Assembly (NCBI RefSeq): GCF_905220565.1
Contig: NC_059422.1
Location: 4,434,001 to 4,498,000, forward strand
Reading direction: 5' to 3'
Source of the DNA: Melitaea cinxia
Lineage: Eukaryota > Arthropoda > Insecta > Lepidoptera > Nymphalidae
DNA: 64,000 nucleotides
Position 1 is the stretch's first letter. Each line of letters opens with the position of its first letter. Positions 33,480 to 45,454 of the stretch are shown here, one piece after another. The notes beneath the pieces were generated by a model. That model saw only the letters and a program-made list of their open reading frames with translations, was not told where the DNA came from and made no database searches. The position numbers and the translations under genes are program-made.

Positions 33480-34340
33480 CAGCCTGTATCAATATTGTTT
33501 TTGTATATTTAACATGTTTGTATATGTAAATTTTTTATTTTATTTACTGAGTCGGATTTCTTTCAATACTACCTTCATAATTATGTTGTTTTTTTTTGAT
33601 TAAGAACTGTATTGTGATTTTTGTGTTGCGAATGATTGTTGAACGACATATTCCTATGTAAACCTAATTGGTTTATTTGTGAATGTGTAAATTGTACTTT
33701 TGTTACATGTTTGTATGGTAATAATAAAAAAAAAAATAAAAAAAAAATTGAATATTAATAGATATTGTTACAATTAGTAACTTATTATCAATATATTTTT
33801 GTTCCATAAACCGCTTGGCCAAATCGTTAAGAAATAACATTTTATGCTTAGAGAATAATTTATCCAGAATCAATGACCGAGTAAATAAAATCTAACCAAA
33901 ATTCAAAATTGTTACGGACGTAGCTGGAGGTCTAGAATTATACATAGGCCACTTTTTATGCCCGATATTATTATATGATCGAAAATGACGCAGGTGAAAC
34001 TCCAAGGCGCAGCTAGTATAACAACGAATGTTATGACATCTCCTAGAAATTGATTCCATAAAAACAGACAAGTTTCGGAAGCGTGTGTGAGCATTTTTAA
34101 TTAAAATATATTATACTTAAAACTTTTTAATTATTGATCAGTGAGAACAAAGTAACGACCGTGAAGTGTTGCACGAAATAGACATTAGCATTTTGACTTC
34201 ATACAAGGGTTGATATGTGTGACACATTTAAGATAGACAAAAGGAAGGGCGGTAGGAATCTTAAGAATTGAATGAAATTTCTCATGTTAAGCATTCCGCA
34301 ATTATCTCCTACGGCTACATAAGTACATCTTGTGTTTTAA

Positions 34341-34341
<1 letters not shown>

Positions 34342-34374
<33 letters not shown>
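34342..34374. repeat. (TAA)n microsatellite, 5' flank of the Dong element
   Basis: Eleven TAA units immediately before the LINE 5' end: the insertion target. Confidence 0.95.
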
Positions 34375-34376
<2 letters not shown>

Positions 34377-34381
34377 GCCGT

Positions 34382-34470
34382 GTGGTTCCCGGCAGAGTAG
34401 AATAGGACCACCCCTTCCTACGCCTAGGGTGTCGTAAAAGGCGACTAAGGGCAACAAAAGCTGCATAACA
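34382..34470 (+). other. Structured 5' leader of the Dong element, shared with family A repeats
   Basis: GTGGTTC (34382-34388) can pair with GGACCAC (34405-34411). After it come CCCCTT, a GTCGTAAAAGGCGAC hairpin and AAGGG. The same order of elements with compensatory changes occurs at the head of dispersed family A (for example 25353-25440). This is probably a conserved RNA fold. Confidence 0.55.
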
Positions 34471-34546
34471 CCCGCGCAGCCTCCTTGGAGAGCGTGAGTG
34501 CCTCTCCAAGTGAGTATATTAGCACTCAAAAAAAAAAAAAAATACT

Positions 34547-37500
34547 ATGATGGAGGATGATTTACAAAGGCGCATAGGGCCGCTGCCTGGGGGACGCCAG
34601 GGCGCGTCTGGAGCTGGCGCTGGACGTGGCAGCATGCGGGCCGCCAGCCAACCCCGCCGACCGGCACCACCACCTGACCGGTCGGGTTATCCACCATCCC
34701 CGCCAGTTGGCTTGGCGACGACAGAGTCCCAAGGGACTCAGCATTCGTTGCCCGCCGCTGGTGGAGTACGTCGCATGAGATGGACACCGAAAATGAACGA
34801 GAGTGTCATGCGTGCGTACTATAGGGCTGTAGGACGTGAAACCGGGCGGACTGGCTACCGGGCAGTAATGCACCGCGAGTTCCTACTGCTTGAGCCTACG
34901 CTAACTGTTACGGAACAGAACCTGGCAGATCGAGCTCGGTACATCCAACGAAAGGGCATATTTGACGCCGCCGAGCTCGAACGATTTCGACGTGAGGCTG
35001 CTCCTGAAGTCGAACCCGTGTCCACGGTGCGCAACGAAGTGTCAGCGCAACAAGAAGGCGTTCGTAGCGAAGCGCCTGTGGAGGTGATCACTGAGGGAGC
35101 AGTCGCCCAAAAAGTAGAACAGATGAGAGGGATCTTGCAAGAGGCGATTTCCGAGACTCGAGGCGCTCCTCTGGAAATGAGACCGCGACTCTCTCGCCTC
35201 CCCCTCAATGCCGCGACGCGGAATGCCATTGAGGCAGCCAACAGACTGTTGCCGCCCTATTTGGAAGGCAGCCTCAGCTTGGAGGATACGGGTTCTATTC
35301 TCTTCGGCGCCGCTCTAGCGGTGCACCGCCTTGTCGGAGCCAAGACCCAGGAGTCTGGACGCGCTACTCATAAGAATAGCGACGTACCAGCCTGGAAGAG
35401 GAGAATAGAACGCCGTATCAACCTGGCCAGGGCCCTCATTGGTAGGCTGCTAGCTTTCAGGTCGGGCAACACAAGGCCAAGGATTGTGCGCTCTGTTAGA
35501 ATGGCCTTCAACGGGCTAGGCATCAGCCTCGATCAGCCTGACATCATAGCCGATAAACTAACGGAGCGCATCGACGGCCTGAAGCAGAGAATCGCGGCAT
35601 GGGGAAAGCGCATTCGCAGGTACTCTGAGAGAGTTGAGCGCTTTCGACAAAATCGCCTCTTCGTGAGTGATCAGAAAAGGTTCTATAGAAAGCTGGAGAA
35701 CCCGATATCGAGCTCTGCTTCCCTAAAACCGAGTACGGTTGACCTCGTCGCCTTCTGGCGCAACATATGGTCAGGGGAGGTGGAGCATGAGGAGGGCCCT
35801 TGGATTGCGGCGGTTCAGGACGCATGTGCTAAAATCGAACCGATGAACCCAATCGCCATCTCTACGGAGGACGTCAGTGGTGCGGTCCGGCGGGCTCCGA
35901 ACTGGAAAAGTCCGGGGGCCGACGGTCTGCATCACTACTGGCTGAAAGGGCTCTCGGTCTGCCATGCGACCTTGGCTCGACAATACCAAGAGGCAATAGA
36001 TCGGAAGACACTCCCGAACCTTTTCACTACCGGGATCACTCACTTAGCTCCTAAGTCCACCAACACCGCAGATCCCACCAACTACCGCCCCATAACGTGT
36101 CTGACCTCCATCTACAAGACACTGACGTCCGTTCTGAGCTGTAAGATCTCACGACATATTGGTGAGTTTAATATCTTGTCTGCAGCTCAGAACGGATGTC
36201 GTGGAGGCGGTCGCGGTACAAAGGAGCTCCTTCTCATCGACTCTGTGGCGGGCCAGCTTGTCAGACGCAACCGTCGGAACTTTTCGGCCGCCTGGATCGA
36301 CTACAAAAAGGCTTTCGACTCGGTACCTCATTCATGGCTCCTGAGGGTCCTCGAGCTGTACAAGGTTGACCAGGCAGTTCGAGACTTCCTCGGAGTATGT
36401 ATGGGGCAATGGAGCACGATCCTATGTCTCCAGGGCGAGCGACTGACGGGGGCGGATGACCCAATCAGGATACGGAGGGGTATTTTCCAGGGTGATTGCC
36501 TGAGTCCACTATGGTTCTGCTTGTCCTTGAACCCTCTAAGCACCCTGCTGGAACGTTCGGGGACAGGCTTTCAGTTTCGGAGAGGAGGTACTAAAGTCTC
36601 CCACCTTCTCTACATGGACGACCTCAAATTGCTGGCACCTAACGCTGCACGCCTGCAGGAACTGCTGAAAATCACTACGGAGTTCAGCAGTTCCATCAGG
36701 ATGCAGCTTGGAGTAGATAAGTGTGCGGTCGTGCATGTGGACAGGGGTCAGGTGACTCAATCGTCGCAGCTTAGTCTCGAATTAACATCATTCAAGACCC
36801 TTTCCGAAGCTGAATCTTACCGGTATCTGGGTATGTCACAATGCATAGGGGTGAAGGAAGTGGACATGAAACAGGCAGTTTGTGAAATCTTTTTTGGACG
36901 GCTGACAAAAGTTCTTCGGAGCTACTTGTCTGGAGCCAACAAGGTCCGAGCTTATAACGCTTGGGTCATGCCCACTCTCTTGTACACCTTTGGCATACTC
37001 AGATGGACTCAGACCGAACTTGACGCCCTGGACAGAAGAGTCCGCACAACTATGACGCACCATCGCATGCACCACCCTAAGTCGTCGGTCATGAGACTGT
37101 ACATCCCGCGGAAGTGTGGTGGTCGAGGCATGTTAAGCGCTAAGACTATGCATAACCGCGAGGTGTGCAGCCTCAGGGCCTACTTTGAAACGAGACGGGA
37201 CAGCGCTTTGCATGGTGACGTTTCAATGTGTGACAAAGGACTAACCCCCCTAGCCTTGGCCAAAGAGAACTGGCAGAAACCGGTCGTACTGAGCACCTCT
37301 GACCGGGAGACCGTATGGATGGAGAAGGAACTGCATGGACGGTTCTACAAGGCGCTTCACGCACCACACGTGGACAGTAAGGCCTCCGTGCAGTGGCTGC
37401 GATTCGGCGACCTCTTTGGGGAAACCGAAGGTTTTGTCTGTGCAATACAAGATCAGGTGGTCAAGACGAACAACTACCGAAAGCACGTCCTGAAGGATGG

Positions 37501-38098
37501 CACTCCCGACTTCTGTCGAGCCTGTCGTCATCCCGGTGAGTCACTCAGGCATGTGCTTTCGGGTTGTTCCGTGCTTGCTAATACTGAGTACTTGCACAGA
37601 CACAACCAAGTGGCCAAGATTCTCCACCAAGAGCTTGCTCTTATGTACGGTCTCCTGGAACAGAGGATGCCGTATTACCAATACTCACCGGTGCCAGTAC
37701 TCGAACGCGACGGAGTCCGGCTCTACTGGGACCTGCCTATCGCCACAGACAGGACGATACTGGCGAACAAGCCTGATATCGTGGTGATGGACAGGGCACG
37801 GTCGAGGGTATTTTTAGTGGACATCACCGTCCCGCATGACGAGAACCTCGTGAAAGCCGAGACTGGGAAAAAACGTAAATATCTGGATCTGGCGCACGAG
37901 ATTGTCGACATGTGGGGTGTGGGGTCTGCTGAAATAATCCCTATCGTAATATCTGCCAACGGTTTGATCCCGGTTAGCCTCGCTCACCATCTGAGGCAAC
38001 TGGGGATCCGGGACGGTTCGCTCGCAGCCAGGATGCAGAAGGCGGTGTTACTTGACTCGGCTAGGATTGTCCGCCGGTTTCTCAGCCTACAGCCCTAA
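34547..38098 (+). CDS. Dong/R4-clade LINE polyprotein: reverse transcriptase plus restriction-like endonuclease
   Basis: Unbroken 1183-codon ORF. After a Pro/Arg-rich N-terminus comes a conserved RWTPKMNESVMRAYYRA segment (about 75-95) of this LINE group. The RT domain runs about 450-800: KSPGADGLHHYWLK near 455, AAWIDYKKAFDSVPHSWL near 580, QGDCLSPLWF, and the active-site YMDD at about 689-692. C-terminally there is a CCHC knuckle at about 990-1007 (CRACRHPGESLRHVLSGC), then a PD-(D/E)XK restriction-like endonuclease with P1076-D1077 and VFLVDIT ending near 1093. The single ORF, C-terminal RLE and placement in TAA repeats identify the Dong/R4 group, which nicks its target and primes cDNA from it. 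No stop or frameshift is seen, so the copy may be young or active. The first of two tandem ATGs was chosen as start. Confidence 0.93.
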   Translation: MMEDDLQRRIGPLPGGRQGASGAGAGRGSMRAASQPRRPAPPPDRSGYPPSPPVGLATTESQGTQHSLPAAGGVRRMRWTPKMNESVMRAYYRAVGRETGRTGYRAVMHREFLLLEPTLTVTEQNLADRARYIQRKGIFDAAELERFRREAAPEVEPVSTVRNEVSAQQEGVRSEAPVEVITEGAVAQKVEQMRGILQEAISETRGAPLEMRPRLSRLPLNAATRNAIEAANRLLPPYLEGSLSLEDTGSILFGAALAVHRLVGAKTQESGRATHKNSDVPAWKRRIERRINLARALIGRLLAFRSGNTRPRIVRSVRMAFNGLGISLDQPDIIADKLTERIDGLKQRIAAWGKRIRRYSERVERFRQNRLFVSDQKRFYRKLENPISSSASLKPSTVDLVAFWRNIWSGEVEHEEGPWIAAVQDACAKIEPMNPIAISTEDVSGAVRRAPNWKSPGADGLHHYWLKGLSVCHATLARQYQEAIDRKTLPNLFTTGITHLAPKSTNTADPTNYRPITCLTSIYKTLTSVLSCKISRHIGEFNILSAAQNGCRGGGRGTKELLLIDSVAGQLVRRNRRNFSAAWIDYKKAFDSVPHSWLLRVLELYKVDQAVRDFLGVCMGQWSTILCLQGERLTGADDPIRIRRGIFQGDCLSPLWFCLSLNPLSTLLERSGTGFQFRRGGTKVSHLLYMDDLKLLAPNAARLQELLKITTEFSSSIRMQLGVDKCAVVHVDRGQVTQSSQLSLELTSFKTLSEAESYRYLGMSQCIGVKEVDMKQAVCEIFFGRLTKVLRSYLSGANKVRAYNAWVMPTLLYTFGILRWTQTELDALDRRVRTTMTHHRMHHPKSSVMRLYIPRKCGGRGMLSAKTMHNREVCSLRAYFETRRDSALHGDVSMCDKGLTPLALAKENWQKPVVLSTSDRETVWMEKELHGRFYKALHAPHVDSKASVQWLRFGDLFGETEGFVCAIQDQVVKTNNYRKHVLKDGTPDFCRACRHPGESLRHVLSGCSVLANTEYLHRHNQVAKILHQELALMYGLLEQRMPYYQYSPVPVLERDGVRLYWDLPIATDRTILANKPDIVVMDRARSRVFLVDITVPHDENLVKAETGKKRKYLDLAHEIVDMWGVGSAEIIPIVISANGLIPVSLAHHLRQLGIRDGSLAARMQKAVLLDSARIVRRFLSLQP

Positions 38099-38251
38099 CC
38101 CCCGGCCGTTTGATCTCCCTGCCGGGGCGTATTCCTCCACCCGCTTATATTTATATATGTAAGTATAAGTAAATTTACTATATTATTTATATAAGTAGTT
38201 ATTATAATATATGTATCTATTATGTATTGGGCGGGCGGAGTGACATTCAGT

Positions 38252-38282
<31 letters not shown>
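38252..38282. repeat. (TAA)n at the 3' end of the Dong element
   Basis: About ten TAA/AAT units after the LINE 3' UTR, from the element's tail and/or the other half of the target. Confidence 0.95.
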
Positions 38283-40625
38283 TTTATTTTATTTTCTCTC
38301 ACACAAAACAAAATAAAAATTTCAACATAACGAAACAAAATCTGTGTGAGAGACTGGCGACTGTACTAGGAGACCTGTATTACAGATTGCCAGTCCCTCC
38401 ACATCCGGACCGAATTTGATCAATAAAATTATTAAATATACTCACACTTTAGTGTCATGGTGTATGTATGGGTTAGTGTATGTATTTTTTAATGCATGAA
38501 TGTGTCAGTGTATGTCGTAAATGTGTTAGTGTATGTAGGTCTTAGTATATGTACATGTATGTGTGGTAATGAACATAATATGTGTATACACGTGTTAGAG
38601 TGCTTAGTATTAGCTGAGGACCAGTAACAACTTCTCAGTCCCATTGTAGTCTAGATCTTTAAGCCATTTTACTATAGCTTTTTTACATTCATATTTAGTA
38701 AGCGGATATATGTTGATCAACCTGTTTATCTTGTTATATAGATGACAGCCCATAAAACCAAAAAACCTCCTTGAGAAAGCGGTGGACCAACGGGTATCTG
38801 AGGTGCAGACTTTATATTTGCATCGTTTGTTGTTATTTAAAAAAGGATCATAGCGAGTCATAGAATGTTGTTTGAGCACTGTGTTTAGTATATATAGTTG
38901 GCGAACACTGAGTACGTCAGATAAAAGATAAATATCTTTGGTAGGGTAAAAAATGGCTTAGAATAACTAACTTTCAATAACGCACGCTGAGCCCTCTCCA
39001 GTTTTATAAGATTAGTTTTAAGTAAAAAACAATACAAGTATAGATGGGCAAACCATCGGGTTTAAACCTGGTGTTTTGATAAAAACCCGATAAACACCGC
39101 AAGCACCCATAAACACCCAGAAAATTGGGTGTCTATTTGATTTGATGAAATTAAATTAGTGATGTTAAAAAATATTTTATAAAAGTGATTTCCATTCATT
39201 TCATTTTACTTGTAGGCAACATTATTAGATCAGGTAGGGTAAAATAAAATGGTAAGAGATAAAAACGAAATTTCAAAAATCACATTTTCTATTATTTCAA
39301 CTTTAGATTAGCTTATTTTATGTTGTAGAGTTGTCATATTCTTCATTTGTAAGTTGATTTACATGATACCCCTTAGCTTCCTGTAAATACTTTAAGATTT
39401 GTTCATAGCATTAGCTTAATATACTTAAATCCTCCGCCACTAATTTTTAGAAGAGCTCATTTCCTTTGTCTTCTTCCTCTCCATATAAAGCACATTCTGA
39501 ACAATTAGACTTGTTAACTGCGTCATCTTTTAATTCTTTCCTCCTTTTTATACCCGTGGGGACAGAAAGAATAGATGGAGAACTTGGTCTATGTAGCTTT
39601 GTTGGTGACGGTAAATCATCTAAACATTGTGTCTCACTATCTAAAATGTTTGGCGACCGGTTCCAATAACAAAGTCTGTTCTTTTTCTCTCCTGCGATTA
39701 CATAATAAAAATTAAATTAGATGGGCTATATGTTGCAGAAGAATTCTGATGAAATATGTATCTAATTTATTTATAATACTCACATGATTTTGTATCAATC
39801 ATCTGCTTTAATGCAATATTTTTATCATCACTTTGGTTGCCTTCCATTCTGCTTAGCAACAAATTTTACACTTAGCACGGTGATCGTATTCCTTTTACGC
39901 TTAACTTCGAAACTATCTAGCTCTAGCCGTTTACATTTACAGTTCTACCAATGACATTCATTCGTTCATTCTGCTAGATAAATCCCCGAAATCAGTGTTG
40001 CCATTTAGCGACAGTTGGCAGCTCTAAATGATAACAAAATTATAGCAGTTGTTAATTTGCAGAAATCCTAGCTTGTTTTGAATGACTATTCACTTCAATT
40101 GTTGTAATTTAACTGACCGGTTTCAGTATTTGATTTTAATTTTAATTATTTTTTAAATGTAAACACAAATTGCTAGAATTAAAATGAATTATAATCATAC
40201 AAAGCAGCTGAGATTGCGCTCAATCAACAATTGATTTATATTTTTGAATAGTATCCACAATCTCTAATAAAATATAGCAAAATATTTGAATTTTACGTAA
40301 GATCAAAATACAAGTGGCTAAAATCTGGTATGCAAAGCAATCTATGATCAGGGATTTCCCGACGTTGCTAAGTGCTGATAGATAAAAGTAGACTACAGAG
40401 ATATAAGTGCAATTTAATTGGTGCGTAAACGTGTGAAAAAAAGGATCGACATCCTTGGTTTCACTAGAATCCATAAAATACTGTGTCACGCTTCACGTAA
40501 TATCCCACTACTGGGCGTATTATAGATATAGAGATTATCCAACAATAAAATAATTTTTCAATTCGAGATAGTATAACTTAAGATTAGAGAGCTAAAACTA
40601 ACAAACAAAACAAATTCTTAGCTTT

Positions 40626-40969
40626 CGCTTCAGATTGTAATATCCCACTACTGGGCGTAGGCCTCTTTCCCCATGTAGGAGAATGATCAGAGCTTAATCC
40701 ACCGCGCTGCTCCAATGCGGGTTGGCGGATATATTCCCTACTATGAGTAAAGATCACTATCAGGTGTACATGATAACAACCGGGACCGACGGCTTAACGT
40801 GCTCTCCGAGGCACGGTGGGGAGACCCACAAGGACTACACAAACACCCTGACCACGGCAAACACCTGTATGGCCAATACAAATGTTTGTCATTTGCGGCG
40901 ATCGAACCCGCAACCGCCAGCGCAACAGATACAACCCATGGCTGTACAATCCGTTGCGCCAACGCGGCG
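40626..40969 (-). repeat. tRNA-derived SINE, family C, inside the hAT element
   Basis: Near-complete copy with the tRNA-like head at 40900-40969 and tail 'cagattgtaatatcccacta' at 40631. A short extra tail piece lies at 40494-40525. Confidence 0.75.
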
Positions 40970-41270
40970 TCAATACAATGTACCTATATTTTAAAAGTGT
41001 TAGCCGGTAAGTGCACTATTTTTATATATTTTTTTTAAATTATGCTTTGTAATTGTTTGAAGTGTCGTTAAATTTTATTCACGCTTTGTTGGTTAGAATA
41101 AATGCACATAACAATAGATCTATATAATAATACAATATCAACTTTACTGTCTGTTGGTGCAAAATGATGTGAAATTTTTGCCATAATCTTACTTTTAAAT
41201 AACTTAACCCTGAGCTAGACCACAAGCAATAAATATTATTTAATTATTCTTTCTTTTTATTTTAGATTCA

Positions 41271-43441
41271 ATGGGGCGGTCTAAGGATCATCGCATATGG
41301 CAGCATTACCGTATTTTACCAAATAAAACTGTTTCTTGCAAGTTTTATGAAAAGATCTATAAATTTAGTAATGCAGACAAAATGCTTCAACATCTCAGTA
41401 CTTGTCTAAAAAGTCCAGAAATAGTAAAAAAGTGTATGAAAACAATACGAGATGACTCATTCAAAAAAAGGGCTACGTACTGCCAGAGAGAACTGATATT
41501 CATATGAGCCCCTCTTCGTCTGCTAACAGTAACACTTATTTTGAGGACGCCGATGAGATTGACCTTACAACAACACAATTTGCGAAAGCTATTTTTGTAT
41601 CAGGGACGCCAATATCGATAGGATACCATTAGGATAAAGTGTATAAAGAGATGCGTCTAAGATTAGATGAGGAATTAAACGCTTGCAATTACTTACATCT
41701 TCAGTGTGACCGCTGGAGTAACCTGAGAAATGAAGGAATAATAAACTTTTTGATATCAAAACCGCAACCTGCATATATAAAAAGCTTGAACACTGAAACT
41801 AATGCACACACTAGTGAATACCTAAGTCAAGAAATTGAGAAAGTATTGAGAGTGTATGGGGTATATAAGTTTCTTGTCCTCATTGGTGACAACGCCAGAA
41901 ATATTCAAAAAGCATTTGGATTAATTAAAGTTAAATATCCACATGTTGTTCCTCTCGGTTGCTGTGCGCATGTTTTAAACTTGTTATGTCAAGATTGCTT
42001 AAAGGTAAAAGACATTAAATTTCTTTTAATGGAAGCCTTAAAACTAATAAAAACTGTTAAAAAGAGCCAACGACTAAATTGGCTACTGACAAAATTGAGT
42101 CAAAATAAGGATTCCGCACGAACATTAAAACTACCTTGTGTTACTAGATGGGGAAGTCACGTTATTTCGTTAGAAAGTTTAAAAACAAACAAGATAGCCT
42201 TGCGAAGAATGGCTGTTAGTGAAGATGTGTTGATTGATAGATGCTGATTATTAAAAATCTAATTTTAAATAACGATTTCTGGAGGAAGATCGATGAATGT
42301 ATAAGTATTCTAGAGCCTATTACTGAAAGTATATATAACTTGGAGGGAGATCAGTTTGGTATCCACAAAATATACATTACGTTTAAAGATATACTGGCTA
42401 AAATACGTTTCGCATTGCCTCATACTTCAATGTTGAACGAAGAAGGCAAAAAGCAAATTCTGACATCAGTCGCTGAAAGGCGCAAAATATCCATTAGACT
42501 AATTCATTTGGCAGCGTATATGCTGGATCCTTCAGCTCAGGGCGTTGAACTTACTCAAGATGAAGAAATTCAGGCTATGGAGTTCATCCACGATTTAGGC
42601 CAGCAACTAAGTTTACATAATGTAATGGCCGAACTGGCTTGTTACAAAGCTTAAGAAAACTTTTAGGCCAGACAATTTATATGGAATTCAGTCCGTAGTA
42701 TTAAGCCCATTGTGTGGTGAAAAGGAATCTATACTGACTGAGCTAAGCAAAGTAGCGGTACGCATCCTGTCGGCTCCGTGTACATCAGCAGCAACTAAGC
42801 GTTCCTTCAGTATTCAAGAATATATATATAACTAGCTGACCCGACGAACTTCGTATCGCCTAACACAAACTTTATCGTATGGTATTAAAGTTCAAATTGA
42901 CTTTTAAGTATTATCACAAATCTTTTGTATGGGAGTATAGAAAAGTGTTGTTTTTAGACTTTTTCAGGAAATTTCAAAATTTTTCTTTTGAATTTTTCTC
43001 TCCGTAAGAACCATCCTCGTACTTCAAGGAATATTTTAAAAAAAGAATTAGCGAAATCGGTCCAACCGTTCTCGAGTTTTGCGCTTAGCAACACATTCAG
43101 CGACTCATTTTTATATTATAGATAACAAAAGAAATCGACTTTCAACAGAAAAAGCCGCGAAAATTTCATATATTTGTTACAACTGGAATCTTAAACATAA
43201 ACTTAATAATGAGAACATTCAGTTAGATGAAGAAAATGAAAACGAAAACATAATAGAGAGTTTTATAGACCAACTTAATGAGAGCTATGATGAAAATGAA
43301 ACCGGAATAGAGAGTTCTATAGACCCGATAATATTGGACGACTACAACGAACCTACACCTTCAACGTCAGGCGAAGCCAGACAGCCTTTACATTTTGTCG
43401 TATATAACAATGATAATGGAGAATTCGATATTATTAAGTAG
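41271..43441 (+). pseudogene. hAT transposase pseudogene with BED finger
   Basis: 41271-41507 encodes a BED-finger-like start (NKTVSCKFYEKIYKFSNADK, then MLQHLSTC), one Cys replaced by Tyr. 41639-42240 and 42241-42654 are consecutive frames joined by a frameshift at 42241 and contain the catalytic region (CDRWSN, IGDNARNIQKAF, GCCAHVLNLL, CVTRWGSH). After a further break comes the dimerisation domain (LSKVAVRILSAPCTSAATKR, SFSIQE). It is cut by a Helitron and resumes as NKRNRLSTEKAAKISYICYN at 43125. Not functional. Confidence 0.85.
42832..43122 (-). mobile_element. Helitron inside the hAT dimerisation domain
   Basis: Minus strand: starts TCTATAATATAAAAATGAG and ends CGGGTCAGCTAG. It is inserted between A and T, the Helitron target. 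Excision would restore the SIQE...NKRNRL reading. Confidence 0.8.
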
Positions 43442-45065
43442 GTCATTTGTTTATGATTAGTCGCAGAAAATAGATTTTTTTGCATTATTTTATTTCACCT
43501 AATTATGTATAATTCAATAAAAGAATAATAATTAAAAACTAAATGTCATTTATGTATAAAAATCATTTACACCCTAAATTTGGGTGGAAATCGGGTGTTT
43601 ATCCAAAAACACCCAAAACATTCGGTATAACCCACCTGGGTTTAAACCCGGGTTGGTGGATTGCCCATCAAAAATACAAGTCATAAGCCATTTTAGAAAA
43701 AGATTACTTAAACACGCCACTGAGGAAGGTAAACCGCTAAATTTATTCATAATAGGTAAACAACTTATTACGACTGTGGAATTAAAATTAGTTCTATTGT
43801 TTGTTTTTGAAGCAAAGAAAACCTTAAGAAATCGCGTATCTATCGGGCGATTATTTTATTCTTTATACATTACTGCACACTTACAAGTAAATTAAAAAGA
43901 AACAAAAAAAAAACATACTGAATAAATTGCAAAGGCACGCGATCGTCTATAAGCCTTAGATTTGTTTGCTAAAGGTATATTATATCGCAAAACATTAAAA
44001 AAACTGTTTTACGTTTGATTTTCATCAATTTAATTAATTTTAAATTGAAAAGTTATAGCAAAAGCCTCATTCCATATCATTGTCAATGTAATACATTGTC
44101 ATTTCTCACATTTCAATGTCATTTCTCTCTTCTTTAATTTCTTAGCAGAATAAGAATATAGGATTTCTGCATAATGTATAGAACATCGTTAATTTCTTTT
44201 TATAGAAATACAAGGGCATGTTGTCGCTTGGCTTATTATTCCAATTTCCAATACACTTGCTCAGGCTTAAGCTTATTATTATATATTTTTAGTTACACGT
44301 ATTAACAATTGATGGATTTTGTCGAACGCTTTTTGAAAATCCATAAATTATAAATTAATAGAAAAGGCTATAATTTAAAATTGTACGATAACTTTCTCTT
44401 TGAATCGTATGTCTAAAATGTATTTTGATTATTATATTACTATAGATTAAAAAGAGAGACGAGTCGTGATTACTTTCGCAAACTTTATTAATATACCTCA
44501 GCAAAAGAATGAATCTACAATGATTAAACCACTAAGCTTCTAAGCCTCAGTTCTAGTGTTCTACCCTCGTAAATGATAGACTTAAAAAGTGGATAATATC
44601 AATTGAAAGATAACCTGAGACCTATGAGTGTGATGTAGTAGTGATTGTTGAGTGTTCTTGATGTACAATAAACCAACTCTTCTGATGGGGAAGGGTTGGA
44701 GCTTAGTCTGTTATAGTTTACACGTACCAATACTTTTCCTACCAAATATAACGATCGTTACCTTATTTAGTGCGTCTTATGTAATTATAGTTAGTTATTT
44801 GTCAAATTTGGTTTTTCAATCGAAGTAGGAGACCTAAAACAAAATATATACTGACGAGAAATATGAAATTCGGCACTTGACCTTCAAATATTTCATCCGT
44901 GCAAGATGAAATCTGCGATCGACACCACTGTGTTTATATAATAAAAAAGTGTAGAAAAGTATAGTAGTTTTTATATATATATAAATAAATCATCTCTTAT
45001 TGTTTATTCGTTTAATACCAAAGAAGTATATCAAGAAGAAGCAATTATTGTTTAATTATTGTTTT

Positions 45066-45353
45066 TTTTTATATTGTACAACAAGGTCGGCAAACAATCG
45101 TACGGTTCACCTGATGGTAAGCGATTACCGTAGCCTATAGACGTCTGCTACACAAGAAGCATTGCAAGAGCGTTACCGACCCCGTCCTCAATTCCCCCAA
45201 GACCTCTGGTCACCTTACTCACCAACAGGAACATAACACTGCTTGAAAGCAGTATTATTTAGCTTTGATCTTCTGTAAGGTCGAGGTACTACTCCAGTCG
45301 GGCTGTTCCATATTTTGAGCAGGAAATTTCCTGCTGTGCCCTACCTCAGTTAA
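45066..45353 (-). repeat. Dispersed repeat family B
   Basis: Well-kept inverted copy from 'aaggtcggcaaacaatcgta' to 'tgccctacctcagtt'. Confidence 0.7.
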
Positions 45354-45454
45354 GTATCTATCATAAAATTAACGCATTCCAGTGATAATTATTAGTATCG
45401 TGTATCACTATAATATATATTTCAAATTTTGTATAATAATAATAAATAAATAAA

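Larger units (their letters stand above)
32223..34340. other. Intergenic region between the CBM14 gene and the Dong element
   Basis: Holds the SINE part, a MITE, a short-tandem stretch ('ctcgtataattaattctta' about three times, 33185-33260) and a possible LINE tail. The remainder is AT-rich without recognisable features. Confidence 0.5.
34375..38252 (+). mobile_element. Full-length Dong/R4-like non-LTR retrotransposon
   Basis: The 5' UTR of about 170 bases starts directly after a TAA microsatellite. One large ORF follows, then a 3' UTR of about 150 bases ending in TAA/AAT repeats. The 5' UTR holds a foldable leader (see shared-leader feature) and a 15-A run before the ORF. Insertion into TAA repeats is the known target preference of Dong. 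Confidence 0.9.
39040..43672 (+). mobile_element. hAT transposon, decayed, with nested insertions
   Basis: Ends TAGATGGGCAAACC (left) and inverted TTGATGGGCAATCC (right), followed inside by telltale GGGTTTAAACC and GGTGTTT motifs. The shared AATACAAGT at 39031-39039 and 43673-43681 contains the 8-bp target duplication. It holds a broken transposase, a family C SINE (40626-40969) and a Helitron (42832-43122). A minus-strand open stretch at 39449-39690 (WNRSPNILDSETQCLDDLPS) is unexplained. Confidence 0.85.

Noticed and set aside
34562..37999. Many ORFs on the minus strand opposite the Dong ORF
   Set aside because: Shadows of the GC-rich plus-strand coding sequence.
34342..38282. TAA runs as a CRISPR-like or satellite array
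   Set aside because: Plain microsatellite split by a LINE known to prefer TAA targets.
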